Shown here piece after piece: positions 28,427-39,323 of a stretch of 64,000 nt of DNA (position 1 is the first letter of the stretch; each line of letters begins with the position of its first letter). Source of the stretch: Photobacterium angustum (GTDB taxonomy: Bacteria > Pseudomonadota > Gammaproteobacteria > Enterobacterales > Vibrionaceae); NCBI RefSeq assembly GCF_003026365.1, contig NZ_PYOM01000017.1, positions 1 to 64,000 on the forward strand, in the 5' to 3' direction. The notes below the pieces were generated by a model that was not told where the DNA came from, did no database searches, and worked only from the letters and a program-made list of their open reading frames with translations. A program made the translations under genes and the position numbers.

Positions 28427-29857
28427 TTAGCCACGACCACCACGGATCGCTTCAATAATTTTGGATGTAGAGCAGCCGTCTTCAAAGTTAAGTACCAGTA
28501 CTTGACCACCAGCCGCTACAACTTCTTTACCACCTGCAATTTCTTCAGGTTTATAATCACCGCCTTTCACCAAAATGCTCGGAAGCACTTCACTGATCAA
28601 ACGTTGTGGTGTTTCCTCGGTAAACGGTACCACCCAATCAACCGCACCAAGACCTGCCAATACCGCCATACGACGATCTTCTGGGTTGACTGGACGACCT
28701 GGACCTTTTAAGTCTTTCACTGAGCTATCAGAGTTCACCGCAACAATTAAACGATCGCCTAATTTTGCCGCTTCAGTTAAATAAGCAACATGACCGGCAT
28801 GTAAAATATCAAAACAACCATTTGTCATAACTACCGTCTCACCACGCGCGCGTGCTGACTTTACGGCTTGAATTAATTGAGGTTCGGAAATCACACCAAA
28901 ACCACTGTCTTGACTACCATGAATGGCATCTGTTAATTCAATCGTAGATAAGGTTGATGTACCCAGTTTCGCGACAACGACACCTGCCGCAGCATTGGCT
29001 AATTTACAAGCATCTGATAACGATTTACCTGCAGATAATGAAGCGGCTAGCACTGAGATCACCGTATCACCAGCACCTGTTACGTCATACACTTCTTGCG
29101 CTTGCGTTGGCATATGTAAAGGCTCACTGCCTTTTTCAAGTAACGTCATGCCATGCTCAGAGCGAGTGACTAACAAGGCTTCAAAATCAAACTTTTCAAT
29201 AAGGGCTAAACCTTTCTCAACTAAGTCTTCATCTGACGTGACTTTACCGACTACCGCTTCAAACTCAGATAAGTTTGGTGTAAGTAGTGTGGCGCCACGG
29301 TAACGTTCAAAATCCGAACCTTTTGGATCAATTAACACAGGTACATTTGCTTCGCGCGCTAATTGGATCATACCTTGAACGTGCTCTAATACACCTTTCG
29401 CATAATCAGATAAAATGACGGCTTTCACATCAGTTAAGGATTGCTTCATACGCGCAATGATCGGTGCGGGATCAACGTTATGAAAACCTTCTTCAAAGTC
29501 TAAACGGATCAACTGTTGCCCACGACTCATTACACGAAGTTTAGTAATTGTCGGATAGCTAGGCAGTGAAACAAAATCACAATAAACGTTCAGTGAAGAT
29601 AACTTTTCAGTCAGCGCTTTCGCTTGCTCGTCAATGCCCGTTAAACCAATCAATTTTGCATGCCCGCCTAATGCTGCAATATTCATTGCAACGTTAGCGG
29701 CACCGCCCGGGCGCTCTTCAATCTGATCAACCTTAACAACAGGTACTGGCGCTTCTGGTGAAATTCGCCCTGTAGGACCTGTCCAATAACGGTCTAGCAT
29801 GACATCACCAACAATCAATACACCTGCTTGGTTATAATCAGGAAGGGTCAGTTTCAT
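28427..29857 (-). CDS. hldE: Bifunctional heptose kinase/adenylyltransferase HldE
   Basis: HldE catalyses two steps toward ADP-heptose for the LPS inner core: phosphorylation of D-glycero-beta-D-manno-heptose 7-phosphate and adenylylation of the 1-phosphate. The 476 residues contain an N-terminal PfkB kinase ([11 protein letters not shown] near 50, [11 protein letters not shown] with the catalytic Asp near 265) and a C-terminal nucleotidyltransferase ([13 protein letters not shown] near 350). GGAG seven to eight bases before the ATG at 29857 fixes the start. glnE lies 78 bases upstream on the same strand, as in E. coli. Confidence 0.96.
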   Translation of the reverse strand: MKLTLPDYNQAGVLIVGDVMLDRYWTGPTGRISPEAPVPVVKVDQIEERPGGAANVAMNIAALGGHAKLIGLTGIDEQAKALTEKLSSLNVYCDFVSLPSYPTITKLRVMSRGQQLIRLDFEEGFHNVDPAPIIARMKQSLTDVKAVILSDYAKGVLEHVQGMIQLAREANVPVLIDPKGSDFERYRGATLLTPNLSEFEAVVGKVTSDEDLVEKGLALIEKFDFEALLVTRSEHGMTLLEKGSEPLHMPTQAQEVYDVTGAGDTVISVLAASLSAGKSLSDACKLANAAAGVVVAKLGTSTLSTIELTDAIHGSQDSGFGVISEPQLIQAVKSARARGETVVMTNGCFDILHAGHVAYLTEAAKLGDRLIVAVNSDSSVKDLKGPGRPVNPEDRRMAVLAGLGAVDWVVPFTEETPQRLISEVLPSILVKGGDYKPEEIAGGKEVVAAGGQVLVLNFEDGCSTSKIIEAIRGGRG

Positions 29858-29935
29858 TTTTTTCTCCGGGAATATGAAAACGCTCAAATACTAGCATAAA
29901 CTAAAATCAAGATGCATCAGGACAATGTTATTCCA

Positions 29936-32833
29936 TTAGTTATCATCACTATTGATTGGCTCTAAAATTTGCTGCCAGATCGCTTCAACATTTTCTCGTT
30001 GCTCAACAAATTGTTTATCAGATACATACGCATTTGATCCTAATAAATTAAGCTTATGGGTTTCATTACGCATTTCACAGTAAGCATGCTGGAGTAATTT
30101 TGCATTCTCAGCTGAAATGATGCCTTCTTGTGTCATTGATGAAAATATACGGATATTATCAGACCAACGCGTCACAATAGGTTGCTCTGCAGCATTCGCT
30201 AACACAAGAAATTGGGCTAGAAATTCAATATCGGTGATACCCCCTTTATCTTGTTTTAAACCAAACATTCCTGCTTTTTTCTTACCTAAATGATCTCGCA
30301 TTTTATGGCGCATCTCGACAACAGCTTTGACTAATTCATTTCGTTTGCGAGGAATTGATAATATCTGCTGGCGAACATCGGCAAAAGCATGCTGCAATTG
30401 TTGGTCACCATAAATCATGCGAGCACGAACAAGCGCCTGATGCTCCCATGTCCACGCCTCTTGCTGTTGATAATCAGCAAACGCGGTGACGGTACTGACC
30501 AATAACCCTGAAGCACCAGATGGACGTAACCGCATATCAACCTCATATAACACGCCTGATGCGGTTCGAGTTGAAAATAGGTGAATTATCCGTTGCGCTA
30601 GACGTAAATAAAATTGACGGCCATCTATTTCTTTAACGCCGTTGGTATAAACATTATCAGGGCAATCATGCATAAAGACCAAATCAAGATCAGAGCCATA
30701 ACCAAGCTCCCAACCACCAACTTTGCCATAGCCCACAACACCAAACCCTTTACCCTGTCGTTCAACTAAATGGCTCGGCTCACCATATTTCTGAGCAATT
30801 TGTAACCATGCTTGGTTCACTACAGCAGCAACAATCGCTTCAGCCAAATAAGTTAAGTGATCACTGACCTTCATCACAGGTAAAATGCCAGCAATGTCAG
30901 CCGCTGCAATTTTCAGCAACTGCACTTGTTTAAACTGTCGAATCGCCTCCATCTGCTGCTCCATATCTTCTTCTGGAATACGAGCAAGATATTCACGCAA
31001 TTCATCTTTATAACTGGTGAGCTCTGTCGGCTTATAAAGGTGCTGTGGATCGAGTAATTCATCTAATAAAAGTGGATATAGCGCCAGTTGATCGGCAACC
31101 ATAGGGCTTGCAGCACAAAGTCGAATCAATTGCTGTAAAGCGGCTGGGTGTTCGACCAATAGCTCAAGATAAGTGGTACGTGTTGCGATCCGAATGATCA
31201 GTTTGGTTAAACGCGGTAACAGTTGAGTCGCATCATCTCGCATCACAACTTGCGATAACACTTCGGGCATTAGGCGAGCTAACACTTCGCGCCCACGGGG
31301 GCCCAATGTACGTTTAGACAACTCAGCTTTAAAACCAATTAAGTGCTCTGCTAACTCAATTGATGCTGGCTCATTTAATTCTGCAAGGATCGCGAGTAGA
31401 ACTTCGTAATTGAGTACCATTGCCCACATTTCATGGTATTGGGCATCGACACTTGTTTGATCATCTTGCTCTTCCACACCGATGATATCTTCAAAAATCA
31501 AGTGAATAGCAGACATATGTGATTCAACATCTTGCAATAAAGCAGCCCAATCAGCATACCCCATTGCACATGCTAAACGTGCTTGATCAAGTGCTTTATC
31601 AGGTAATGTTTGCGTTTGTTTATCGTCGATTGCTTGAAGTAAATTCTCTAAACGACGCAAGAAACAATAGCCATCTTGTAACACAGCCACATCTTGTGAT
31701 GGCAATAAGCCTAATTCATTCATCGCAGATAAGGTGGGTAGTAATCCTCGTCCTCGCAGACTCGGCTCACGTCCACCACGGATCAACTGAAACGACTGGG
31801 CAATAAATTCAACCTCTCGGATCCCACCAGCGCCTAATTTAATATTATTGCTAAGTCCTCGACGTCTTACTTCACTACTGATCATCGCTTTCATGCGACG
31901 CAAAGCTTGTACAGCACTGAAGTCGATATAACGACGAAAAACAAAAGGGCGTAGCATTTGACGTAATTCTTGATACTGGCTAAAGCTTTCTTTTCCCATA
32001 ACACGCGCTTTGATCATCGCATAACGTTCCCAATCACGTCCTTGCTCTTGGTAATAATCTTCAAGTGCAGCATAGCTCATCACTAATGGGCCACTATCCC
32101 CAAAAGGACGTAAACGCATATCAACGCGATAACAAAATCCATCATAAGTTTGTTGATCTAACGCTTTAATCAACTTCTGTCCTAATCGGGTAAAGAACTG
32201 CGCATTGGCAAGACTTCGACGCCCACCTTGCGTTTCACCATTTTCTGGATAGGTAAAAATAAGATCGATATCGGAAGAAAAGTTTAGCTCTCCCCCCCCC
32301 AGTTTACCCATTCCTAACACCAGCATAGGTTGAGCTTCACCGCTTGCGTTCATCGGTGTGCCCCAATCAGCACAACATTGTCGATATAACCAATGGTACG
32401 CTTCCATGATCAACGCTTCAGCAAGCTGTGATAATGCCTCTAAACTCTGCTCTAACGGGACAACATTAGTAAAGTCATGCCAAGCAATAAGACACATTTG
32501 TCGACGACGAAATTGCCTTAACACATGCATTAATTGGTTTTCATCTTTTACATCATTTAACAGCTCAGATAAGCACAGGCGGTAATCAATCGATTCAACA
32601 TGCTGACGATGATGCAGTAGCCAAGTTAGCCATTCAGGATCTTGCACTAATGACGAAAAAATAAAATCACTTAAGCCTAAAACTGAACGCAGTTCTTCTC
32701 TATCTTGTCCTTGCCATTGCGCTAACGCTTCAGGGTGATGTTCGGCAAGTTTATCAATAGCAAGATCAGCGGCATCAGCCAGAGAAGTAAAACGAGAAAT
32801 ATTAGGAAAAAAAGCGCTCTTTTCTACAGTCAT
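29936..32833 (-). CDS. glnE: Glutamine synthetase adenylyltransferase/adenylyl-removing enzyme
   Basis: GlnE adds or removes AMP on glutamine synthetase in response to PII and glutamine. The 965 residues carry two nucleotidyltransferase domains. The N-terminal deadenylylation site is [15 protein letters not shown], and the C-terminal adenylylation site is [25 protein letters not shown] precedes the ATG. The codons for LGGGE are written as nine consecutive G residues (+ strand C run at 32292-32300), but the frame is intact. It probably forms an operon with hldE. Confidence 0.96.
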   Translation of the reverse strand: MTVEKSAFFPNISRFTSLADAADLAIDKLAEHHPEALAQWQGQDREELRSVLGLSDFIFSSLVQDPEWLTWLLHHRQHVESIDYRLCLSELLNDVKDENQLMHVLRQFRRRQMCLIAWHDFTNVVPLEQSLEALSQLAEALIMEAYHWLYRQCCADWGTPMNASGEAQPMLVLGMGKLGGGELNFSSDIDLIFTYPENGETQGGRRSLANAQFFTRLGQKLIKALDQQTYDGFCYRVDMRLRPFGDSGPLVMSYAALEDYYQEQGRDWERYAMIKARVMGKESFSQYQELRQMLRPFVFRRYIDFSAVQALRRMKAMISSEVRRRGLSNNIKLGAGGIREVEFIAQSFQLIRGGREPSLRGRGLLPTLSAMNELGLLPSQDVAVLQDGYCFLRRLENLLQAIDDKQTQTLPDKALDQARLACAMGYADWAALLQDVESHMSAIHLIFEDIIGVEEQDDQTSVDAQYHEMWAMVLNYEVLLAILAELNEPASIELAEHLIGFKAELSKRTLGPRGREVLARLMPEVLSQVVMRDDATQLLPRLTKLIIRIATRTTYLELLVEHPAALQQLIRLCAASPMVADQLALYPLLLDELLDPQHLYKPTELTSYKDELREYLARIPEEDMEQQMEAIRQFKQVQLLKIAAADIAGILPVMKVSDHLTYLAEAIVAAVVNQAWLQIAQKYGEPSHLVERQGKGFGVVGYGKVGGWELGYGSDLDLVFMHDCPDNVYTNGVKEIDGRQFYLRLAQRIIHLFSTRTASGVLYEVDMRLRPSGASGLLVSTVTAFADYQQQEAWTWEHQALVRARMIYGDQQLQHAFADVRQQILSIPRKRNELVKAVVEMRHKMRDHLGKKKAGMFGLKQDKGGITDIEFLAQFLVLANAAEQPIVTRWSDNIRIFSSMTQEGIISAENAKLLQHAYCEMRNETHKLNLLGSNAYVSDKQFVEQRENVEAIWQQILEPINSDDN

Positions 32834-32887
32834 GTGCTTTCCTTGAACAAGTAATCTGACAGAATTGTTTCTACATTAGCATAGAAA

Positions 32888-32911
32888 AACGCCCATCAAA
32901 TGATGGGCGTT
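32888..32911 (-). terminator. Terminator after the chemotaxis receptor gene
   Basis: AACGCCCATCA and TGATGGGCGTT form an 11-base-pair stem around AA (effective loop larger). On the minus strand TTTTCTAT follows. Confidence 0.82.
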
Positions 32912-32955
32912 ATAATTTTATACATTACAGGTTATCTATTACACGAGGCGATAAA

Positions 32956-34536
32956 TTACACCTGAAATGCCTTAATTTTTGTTTCTAAATCATTAGCATG
33001 TTGGTGCATGGTATCGGACGTTTCAGCAAGCTCAGTCACCACTGTCACCGACGCTTCTACCAACTCTCGCACATTGGTTAAATTCTGGTTCATCTCATCA
33101 GCAACCGTTGTTTGCTGCTCTGCTGCGGTAGCTATATGGAAATTCATATCATTAATAAGCTTTACTTGTGCGACAATTTTTTCTAGTTCATCTCCAGCAC
33201 TGGTTACCAAGTCGACCCCTTCTGCCGCTTCTTCAACACTTTGCTCCATCAACCCCACGGCTTGCTGAGCACTTTGTTGCAATTGACTGATCATCTCTTG
33301 AATTTCAACCGTTGCGGTTTGTGTCCGTTGTGCCAAATTACGTACTTCATCAGCAACAACAGCAAAACCGCGTCCTGCCTCTCCTGCTCGTGCAGCTTCA
33401 ATCGCAGCGTTCAATGCCAGTAAATTGGTTTGCTCTGAGATACTTTGGATTGTCACTATCACTGTACTGATCTTTTCAACACGCGCCTCAACCTGATTAA
33501 CCGCATCAGCAGATTGACGAATATCGCCAGAAAGCTGATTAATTGTGTTCATTGTTTTACCTACAAATTCTTGCCCTTGCGCAGCTTGCTCTGATGTTCC
33601 AACTGTGGCATCAGAAGCTTGCCTTGCGTGTTCAGCAACGGTTTGTACCGTAGAGGTCATTTCTGACATCGCAGAAGCTAATTGATCAATCTCAGCAAAT
33701 TCTTCTTGTGCCGATGCTTTCGTCTCTACCATACTAATTGACATAATATCGGAAAGACTCGAAAGCTCGCTCGCCGCTGCACGTTGAGCTTGCAATACTT
33801 CCTGTAACTGAAAGCGTGCTGTTTCTAATTCACGGGCTAAATCACCAAATTCATCACGGCAATCCATCTCAATCGGCTCAATTAAATTACGTTGTGCCAA
33901 ATTTTTAATACTTTGTTTTAAGTAACTAATTTGGCGTAGCATTACCCTTGAACCTCCTAATAGCAGCACCATAAAAGCAAGGATCATAACCCCAGTTTGC
34001 CATGCAATTTGCCATAAATATTGATAGTAATAATTTTTAGCAACTTGAGTTGACTGAGAGCCTACGACCACTAAATCACGCTGGGGAAGTAACTCTGCAT
34101 ATTCATAACGCCCTTGCTCTAACGTTAATGGAGAGGACATCGTTAATTGAGAAAGTAAAGCAGATAAGGGTTGATTTTCTGATGTCGTTGCATTGAGTTG
34201 AGCCAGTTGCGTTACTGATGGGTGCCCAGCGACCTTGCCACTTTTACGATCAATAATATAAACATACGCATCTTGAGCTGAAGCTTGATTAAGAAAGGTC
34301 TTTGTTATATCGGCGTCGGCTTGATCCATATTTTTCAACAAATTAGCATATGAAACCGCTTGTTCTTTAGCGCGATCTTTTTGGATTTCTGAGACAGCAG
34401 AATAAAATGTTTGAGCATCCCATAACTGCTTTCCAAGTAGCAGTACCGTACTAAACACCATTAATAGGATCAGTTTGGGCACAAGACGGATATTTGTTAG
34501 TCCTTTTTCCCATGATGAAAAATGCATCGTTGCCAT
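32956..34536 (-). CDS. Methyl-accepting chemotaxis protein
   Basis: The 526-residue receptor has TM1 at about 20-37, a periplasmic sensor of roughly 140 residues (38-180), TM2 at about 185-205, a HAMP-like segment (about 206-260), and a signalling domain whose hairpin tip reads [20 protein letters not shown] followed by [18 protein letters not shown]. The periplasmic part contains [18 protein letters not shown], suggestive of a single-Cache fold, so small organic ligands are likely; the ligand is unknown. GGGAGG seven bases before the ATG supports the start. It is absent at this locus in E. coli and sits between ygiF and glnE. Confidence 0.92.
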   Translation of the reverse strand: MATMHFSSWEKGLTNIRLVPKLILLMVFSTVLLLGKQLWDAQTFYSAVSEIQKDRAKEQAVSYANLLKNMDQADADITKTFLNQASAQDAYVYIIDRKSGKVAGHPSVTQLAQLNATTSENQPLSALLSQLTMSSPLTLEQGRYEYAELLPQRDLVVVGSQSTQVAKNYYYQYLWQIAWQTGVMILAFMVLLLGGSRVMLRQISYLKQSIKNLAQRNLIEPIEMDCRDEFGDLARELETARFQLQEVLQAQRAAASELSSLSDIMSISMVETKASAQEEFAEIDQLASAMSEMTSTVQTVAEHARQASDATVGTSEQAAQGQEFVGKTMNTINQLSGDIRQSADAVNQVEARVEKISTVIVTIQSISEQTNLLALNAAIEAARAGEAGRGFAVVADEVRNLAQRTQTATVEIQEMISQLQQSAQQAVGLMEQSVEEAAEGVDLVTSAGDELEKIVAQVKLINDMNFHIATAAEQQTTVADEMNQNLTNVRELVEASVTVVTELAETSDTMHQHANDLETKIKAFQV

Positions 34537-34666
34537 TTGGAGCCTCCCTATTGCCCTTCAATTTTCAAGTCAAATAAATGAAGATGAAGCACAATAACTA
34601 TCAATAAATTTTGCTATCTTCTTTCTTAATAGCAATATATCGACAATAACCACAAAGACCTTAGTG

Positions 34667-35461
34667 ATGAAAGTAATTGATGACGTAAAGTATGAGCTAC
34701 ATCCCATGAGTTTGATGGCATTAGTTCTCTCTATTACCTCGCTTATCATTGTGACCAGCACACTTTTTCTCAATAAACACAGTCCAACGTTTCGTATTTT
34801 TATTGCCATCGACACTTTTATCTGCTTGATTTTCTGGTGCCAACTGCTGATAGATTTATTTAGAAGTAAAAGTAAAGCTGCCTACCTAAAGCACCACTGG
34901 CCTGATTTTATCGCCAGTATTCCCGCTATCGAACCGTTACGTTTTATGCGTATTTTACAGGTTCTGCGTGTTATTCGCTTATTACGTTCGAGTAAAAACA
35001 TTTACTTTCAGCTACAAAACAATCGCCGAGAAACCACTTTGGCTTCGATCTTCTTATTATTAACGGTTCTTATCACTATTGGCGCAAGTTCTATCTTGTT
35101 TGTAGAAGGCAATGTCCCAGAAGCTAATATTCATACTGCAGGGGATGCACTATGGTGGGTATTTGTCACTATCTCGACCGTGGGTTATGGCGATTATTAT
35201 CCGGTTACAACATTAGGTAGGATCATTGCTATTGGTATCATCATTTGTGGCGTAGGTTTATTTGGTATGGTGGCAGGCTTGATAAGCTCAATAATTTCAG
35301 ATCCACAACATGAAAAAGACTTACTCGAAAAAGCACATCGAAAAGAATGGCGAGAAATGCTAGCCAATCAACAAGTATTACTGGCTAAGTTAGATCGCTT
35401 GGAAACGAAACTTGATCAACTATCACAAGATAAAAGCACCAATACACCAAGCCAGCATTAA
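34667..35461 (+). CDS. Voltage-gated-type potassium channel
   Basis: At 264 residues it has six predicted TM segments, with an arginine-rich S4 (RFMRILQVLRVIRLLRSS), a pore helix and the potassium filter TVGYGD, and a C-terminal coiled coil (LLEKAHRKEW onward to LDQLSQD). It resembles bacterial Kv channels of the KvAP type and lacks an RCK domain. A GTG directly before the ATG at 34667 is an alternative start. It is divergent from the chemotaxis receptor and convergent with ygiF. The voltage sensor looks genuine, with basic residues every third position. Confidence 0.9.
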   Translation: MKVIDDVKYELHPMSLMALVLSITSLIIVTSTLFLNKHSPTFRIFIAIDTFICLIFWCQLLIDLFRSKSKAAYLKHHWPDFIASIPAIEPLRFMRILQVLRVIRLLRSSKNIYFQLQNNRRETTLASIFLLLTVLITIGASSILFVEGNVPEANIHTAGDALWWVFVTISTVGYGDYYPVTTLGRIIAIGIIICGVGLFGMVAGLISSIISDPQHEKDLLEKAHRKEWREMLANQQVLLAKLDRLETKLDQLSQDKSTNTPSQH

Positions 35462-35483
35462 GAAAACAAAAATATATAGCTAT

Positions 35484-35515
35484 AAAAAAGCCTTGCTTGA
35501 GCAAGGCTTTTGTTT
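35484..35515. terminator. Terminator between the channel gene and ygiF
   Basis: AAAGCCTTGCT (35488-35498) and AGCAAGGCTTT (35500-35510) pair, with AAA upstream and TTGTTTT downstream. Confidence 0.85.
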
Positions 35516-35527
35516 TCTCTCTAGCAC

Positions 35528-37042
35528 TTAAGGCCAATATGGCGCGAGTTCAATACTCATTTTTCGTGTTTGATCCATTGCATGGATCAATGATTCATTT
35601 TGACGCTGCAACCATTTCTCAATTTGCACAAAGTCATCACCTTCAAATAACGGCAATAACTGACGTATAGGCTCTAAGGCATAAAGGTCGTCAATACCTT
35701 GTAATAAATCAAACCATGGCATACGGAAAGCTTGACGTAATTCAGGATCGTAAAGCTCAGCAAAAGATAAGCCACACATCAAATTTCGTTGCAAACGTGG
35801 TTTCTGATCAATGTAATCAGAACGTGTTAATTGGCGTTCAGCAGGAAAGGCATCCAGTAACTCACGCCATGAACGAGATAAGATATTATCGGCAAAAGGT
35901 TTAATCGCACCAGCAAGTTTTGCGCGTGATTTATCATCTAAAAACGGCTGCCAACCACGGCTTAATATCCAACGACTTAAATCAAGCAATAAACCGCAAT
36001 AACGCGCCGAATTCATCAATCGCAGCATATCTTCGCTATCGGGGAGCTGTGCATAGCGTGCATCTAACTGCTGTTGCAGCAATTTTCGGCCATTTAACTT
36101 ACGCAATACATAAGATTTATCATCCGTTAGCGCTTGAATACTATTGGCATCTTCTAACCACGCTAACTCACCTTCTAACCATTGTAATTCTTGGCGCAAC
36201 AAAGCACTGGCACGACGCGGAATAATGCCGCCGAAAGTTGCAAAGGTTTGGCGCAATAAGCTTAATGATTGGGAGATTTGAACTAACGCTTGCTGATCTT
36301 GTGATTCAGTATAAATTTGTTCGTGGTATAACCAATGCTCTAATGCATGCTCTAACGTTTTAATGAATGTCGATTCAACCGTATCTTGCTCAGTCGTTGC
36401 CACCAGCGTTAAAGGCTTTGGTGTATCACCTTGATAATCTGCTGCTAAGCGGTAGCCACGAGCCGCTTTACTCAAATTACCTAATCGCATACCACCATCC
36501 GCGCAAAGTTCACGGGCGAGCGTAAATAAAGCGTCGGTTTGACCCGATTTAAGCTCTAACTCAACTTCACAAATTGGCGATGATTTACCATTGGTATGGA
36601 CCTCACCATGATCATAAGCCAATTCAATTTGGCTTCCATCAGGCATAGCGACTAACCATTGCTGACGGGTGAAATCGGTTGAGAATAAAGGTTTAATTTG
36701 CTGTTGAGCAAGATCAACATCAAAACCTTCTGGCCACGCATCCGCTGGATGTAAAGCCAAAGTGGGCGTATCACCATCAATTTCTACATTATACTCAGGA
36801 CGTTGGTGTAAACCTGCAACGACCCGACCTGCAGTTTTTAATGTCTGTACATAAACATCGTCAAAACGACGTATCCGAAGGCCAATATCATGCTGACGCA
36901 ATAATTGGTCTGGCGTATCGAAGTAAATATTGCCTAATTCTCGACTGCTCTGCTGCAGAATTTTCGCTTCAGTTATTTTGTTCAATAATTGACTAGAAAA
37001 TTCTGGTGAGACGATAAACTTCAGTTCTATCTCGGTTTCCAT
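35528..37042 (-). CDS. ygiF: CYTH-CHAD inorganic triphosphatase YgiF
   Basis: E. coli YgiF is a tripolyphosphatase. The 504 residues start METEIELKF, whose ExExK is the CYTH metal-binding signature, continue through the CYTH tunnel (about 1-200) and end in a CHAD domain (about 245-500, rich in His, Arg and Lys and likely to bind phosphate polymers). The frame opens 57 bases earlier, but the ExExK motif must lie at the N-terminus. In E. coli it abuts glnE; here two genes are inserted. It is divergent from the phosphate transport genes, which fits phosphate handling. Confidence 0.93.
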   Translation of the reverse strand: METEIELKFIVSPEFSSQLLNKITEAKILQQSSRELGNIYFDTPDQLLRQHDIGLRIRRFDDVYVQTLKTAGRVVAGLHQRPEYNVEIDGDTPTLALHPADAWPEGFDVDLAQQQIKPLFSTDFTRQQWLVAMPDGSQIELAYDHGEVHTNGKSSPICEVELELKSGQTDALFTLARELCADGGMRLGNLSKAARGYRLAADYQGDTPKPLTLVATTEQDTVESTFIKTLEHALEHWLYHEQIYTESQDQQALVQISQSLSLLRQTFATFGGIIPRRASALLRQELQWLEGELAWLEDANSIQALTDDKSYVLRKLNGRKLLQQQLDARYAQLPDSEDMLRLMNSARYCGLLLDLSRWILSRGWQPFLDDKSRAKLAGAIKPFADNILSRSWRELLDAFPAERQLTRSDYIDQKPRLQRNLMCGLSFAELYDPELRQAFRMPWFDLLQGIDDLYALEPIRQLLPLFEGDDFVQIEKWLQRQNESLIHAMDQTRKMSIELAPYWP

Positions 37043-37227
37043 AGTTATACCTATAAACAGTGGCAATCCAAGGATATTTGCTTCTGCGCTTGAGGGCAAG
37101 TCAGAAATATCGATAAAACCTTGATCAAAATTAGTTCCACTATACTCACATATACGTTAACATGCGCGCTTCAATGACCATCGCTCAAGAATTAGCCTTT
37201 TTCGGGCACTCTCTAGGTTGATCGGCT

Positions 37228-37908
37228 ATGCCAGTAAATACAATTATGGGGCTCTTTGCAAAATCCCCAATCAAACCACTGCAACGTCACGTTATTCGCG
37301 TAACTGAATGTTGTAACTTGCTTATCCCATTCTTTGAAGCATGTAATGCTGGAGATTGGGAGAAGGCGGCAGTTTTACGCGAACAGATCTCGCAACTTGA
37401 AAAAGATGCGGATGTGCTTAAGCGTGAGATCCGTCTGAAGCTTCCTCGTGGTCTTTTCATGCCAGTAGATCGTACTGACATGCTAGGACTGTTAACCCAG
37501 CAGGATAAACTCGCTAACCTCTCTAAAGATATCGCTGGTCGTGTCTTAGGTCGTAAGCTACAAATCCCTGCGATCATGTACCCAGACTTTGTCGCTTACG
37601 TTCAACGTTGTTTAGACGCTGCTGATCAAGCACGCCGTGTAATTAACGAATTGGATGAGCTTCTTGAGACTGGTTTCAAAGGCAGAGAAGTGACACTTGT
37701 TGCCGAAATGATTAATCAGCTAGATGTTATCGAAGATGATACTGATTCTATGCAGATTGTCTTACGTCAACAATTAATGTCCATCGAAGACCAACACAGC
37801 CCGGTGGATGTCATGTTCCTGTATAAGATTCTCGAGTGGGTAGGCGCGATTGCTGATCAAGCACAGCGTGTAGGCTCGCGTTTAGAGATTATGCTTTCGC
37901 GTTCTTAA
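37228..37908 (+). CDS. PhoU-like DUF47 protein (TIGR00153 family)
   Basis: The 226-residue, mostly helical protein starts MPVNTIMGLFAKSPIKPLQ and belongs to the PhoU-related DUF47 family, which is regularly encoded just upstream of Pit phosphate transporters. It probably binds metal and modulates the transporter. Characteristic acidic and basic helices include EKDADVLKREIRLKLPRG and IEDDTDSMQ. Thirty bases separate it from pitA, so they form one operon. A start at the internal MGLFAKSP is possible. Confidence 0.9.
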   Translation: MPVNTIMGLFAKSPIKPLQRHVIRVTECCNLLIPFFEACNAGDWEKAAVLREQISQLEKDADVLKREIRLKLPRGLFMPVDRTDMLGLLTQQDKLANLSKDIAGRVLGRKLQIPAIMYPDFVAYVQRCLDAADQARRVINELDELLETGFKGREVTLVAEMINQLDVIEDDTDSMQIVLRQQLMSIEDQHSPVDVMFLYKILEWVGAIADQAQRVGSRLEIMLSRS

Positions 37909-37938
37909 TAACGAGAATTAACAAAACAAGGTTTTACA

Positions 37939-39207
37939 ATGGAAATCCTGGCTAACTACGGCACTCTAATTATTGGAGTGGCAGCTATTTTTGGTCTTTT
38001 AATGGCGATTGGTATTGGTGCAAATGATGTTGCCAATGCCATGGGTACTTCAGTAGGTTCAAAAGCACTGACTGTGAAGCAAGCAATCATCATTGCGATG
38101 ATTTTTGAGTTCGCTGGTGCTTATCTTGCTGGTGGTGAAGTAACAGATACAATCCGTAAAGGTGTTATCGATACCTCACTCTACGCAGCCCAACCTGAAG
38201 TACTGGTATACGGCATGATGTCAGCGCTACTTGCAGCTGGTACATGGCTACTGCTCGCTTCTTATATGGGCTGGCCAGTATCAACAACTCACTCAATCAT
38301 CGGTGCAATTATCGGTTTTGCGTGTGTGTCTGTTGGTACTAATGCAGTGGATTGGCATTCAATCCAAGGTATTGTTGGTAGCTGGTTAATTACCCCTCTT
38401 ATTGCAGGTATTTTTGCTTACCTAATATTTATCAGCGCCCAAAAATTAATTTTTGACACTGATACTCCACTGATAAATGCAAAGCGCTTTGTTCCTGTCT
38501 ACATGTTTATTACTGCGATGGTCATTGCACTAGTAACAATTAAGAAAGGTCTAAAGCACGTTGGTTTGCATTTAACAAACAGTGAAGCTTGGGTTGCATC
38601 ACTTGTAGTATCACTACTTGTGATGGTAGCAGGTTACTTCTACATTCAACGTAAATACACTGACGACGGCTCTTCTGTTGATAGCAATGGTTATGCCGGT
38701 GTTGAAAGTGTATTTAGCGTACTAATGGTAGTAACCGCTTGTGCAATGGCATTTGCTCACGGCTCAAATGACGTAGCTAATGCGATTGGTCCTCTGTCTG
38801 CTGTAGTTTCTACGGTTGAACATGCAGGTCAAATTGCAGAGAAAAGTGAAATTGCATGGTGGATCCTTCCACTAGGTGGTATCGGTATTGTTATCGGCCT
38901 TGCGACTCTAGGTCATAAAGTAATGGCTACCGTAGGCACAGGTATCACAGAACTAACCCCAAGCCGTGGTTTTGCTGCACAGCTAGCAACAGCATCGACT
39001 GTTGTGCTGGCATCAGGTACAGGTTTACCTATCTCAACTACACAAACACTTGTAGGTGCAGTTTTAGGTGTGGGTTTTGCTCGTGGTATTGCGGCATTAA
39101 ATCTTGGTGTTGTTCGTAACATCGTTGCATCATGGGTTGTAACTCTGCCAGCAGGTGCACTACTTGCTGTCATTTTCTTCTACATTATGCAAGCCATATT
39201 TGGTTAA
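37939..39207 (+). CDS. pitA: Low-affinity inorganic phosphate transporter (Pit)
   Basis: This is a proton-coupled phosphate or metal-phosphate symporter of the PiT family. The 422 residues have about ten TM segments and the two inverted PiT signature repeats: GANDVANAMGTSVGSKAL near residue 27 and GSNDVANAIGPLSAV near 275. A central cytosolic loop is short compared with E. coli PitA (499 residues), as in many vibrios. It is cotranscribed with the DUF47 gene, and a strong hairpin follows. Confidence 0.93.
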   Translation: MEILANYGTLIIGVAAIFGLLMAIGIGANDVANAMGTSVGSKALTVKQAIIIAMIFEFAGAYLAGGEVTDTIRKGVIDTSLYAAQPEVLVYGMMSALLAAGTWLLLASYMGWPVSTTHSIIGAIIGFACVSVGTNAVDWHSIQGIVGSWLITPLIAGIFAYLIFISAQKLIFDTDTPLINAKRFVPVYMFITAMVIALVTIKKGLKHVGLHLTNSEAWVASLVVSLLVMVAGYFYIQRKYTDDGSSVDSNGYAGVESVFSVLMVVTACAMAFAHGSNDVANAIGPLSAVVSTVEHAGQIAEKSEIAWWILPLGGIGIVIGLATLGHKVMATVGTGITELTPSRGFAAQLATASTVVLASGTGLPISTTQTLVGAVLGVGFARGIAALNLGVVRNIVASWVVTLPAGALLAVIFFYIMQAIFG

Positions 39208-39223
39208 ATAGTGGCACAGGTTC

Positions 39224-39254
39224 AAAAGAGGGAGGCTTAGCCTCCCTCTTTTCT
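39224..39254 (+). terminator. Terminator after pitA
   Basis: AAAAGAGGGAGGC, loop TTA, GCCTCCCTCTTTT: a 13-base-pair perfect stem. Confidence 0.85.
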
Positions 39255-39323
39255 TGCACCTTCCTCCCAAAATTCTTACTATCAACGACCTTAAAAAAAT
39301 TAAGACTCCCCAAGGATCAGATT

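Noticed and set aside
32281..32310. Frameshift in glnE at the poly-G tract
   Set aside because: The frame continues unbroken through the tract and the motif is intact, so no frameshift is present in this sequence.
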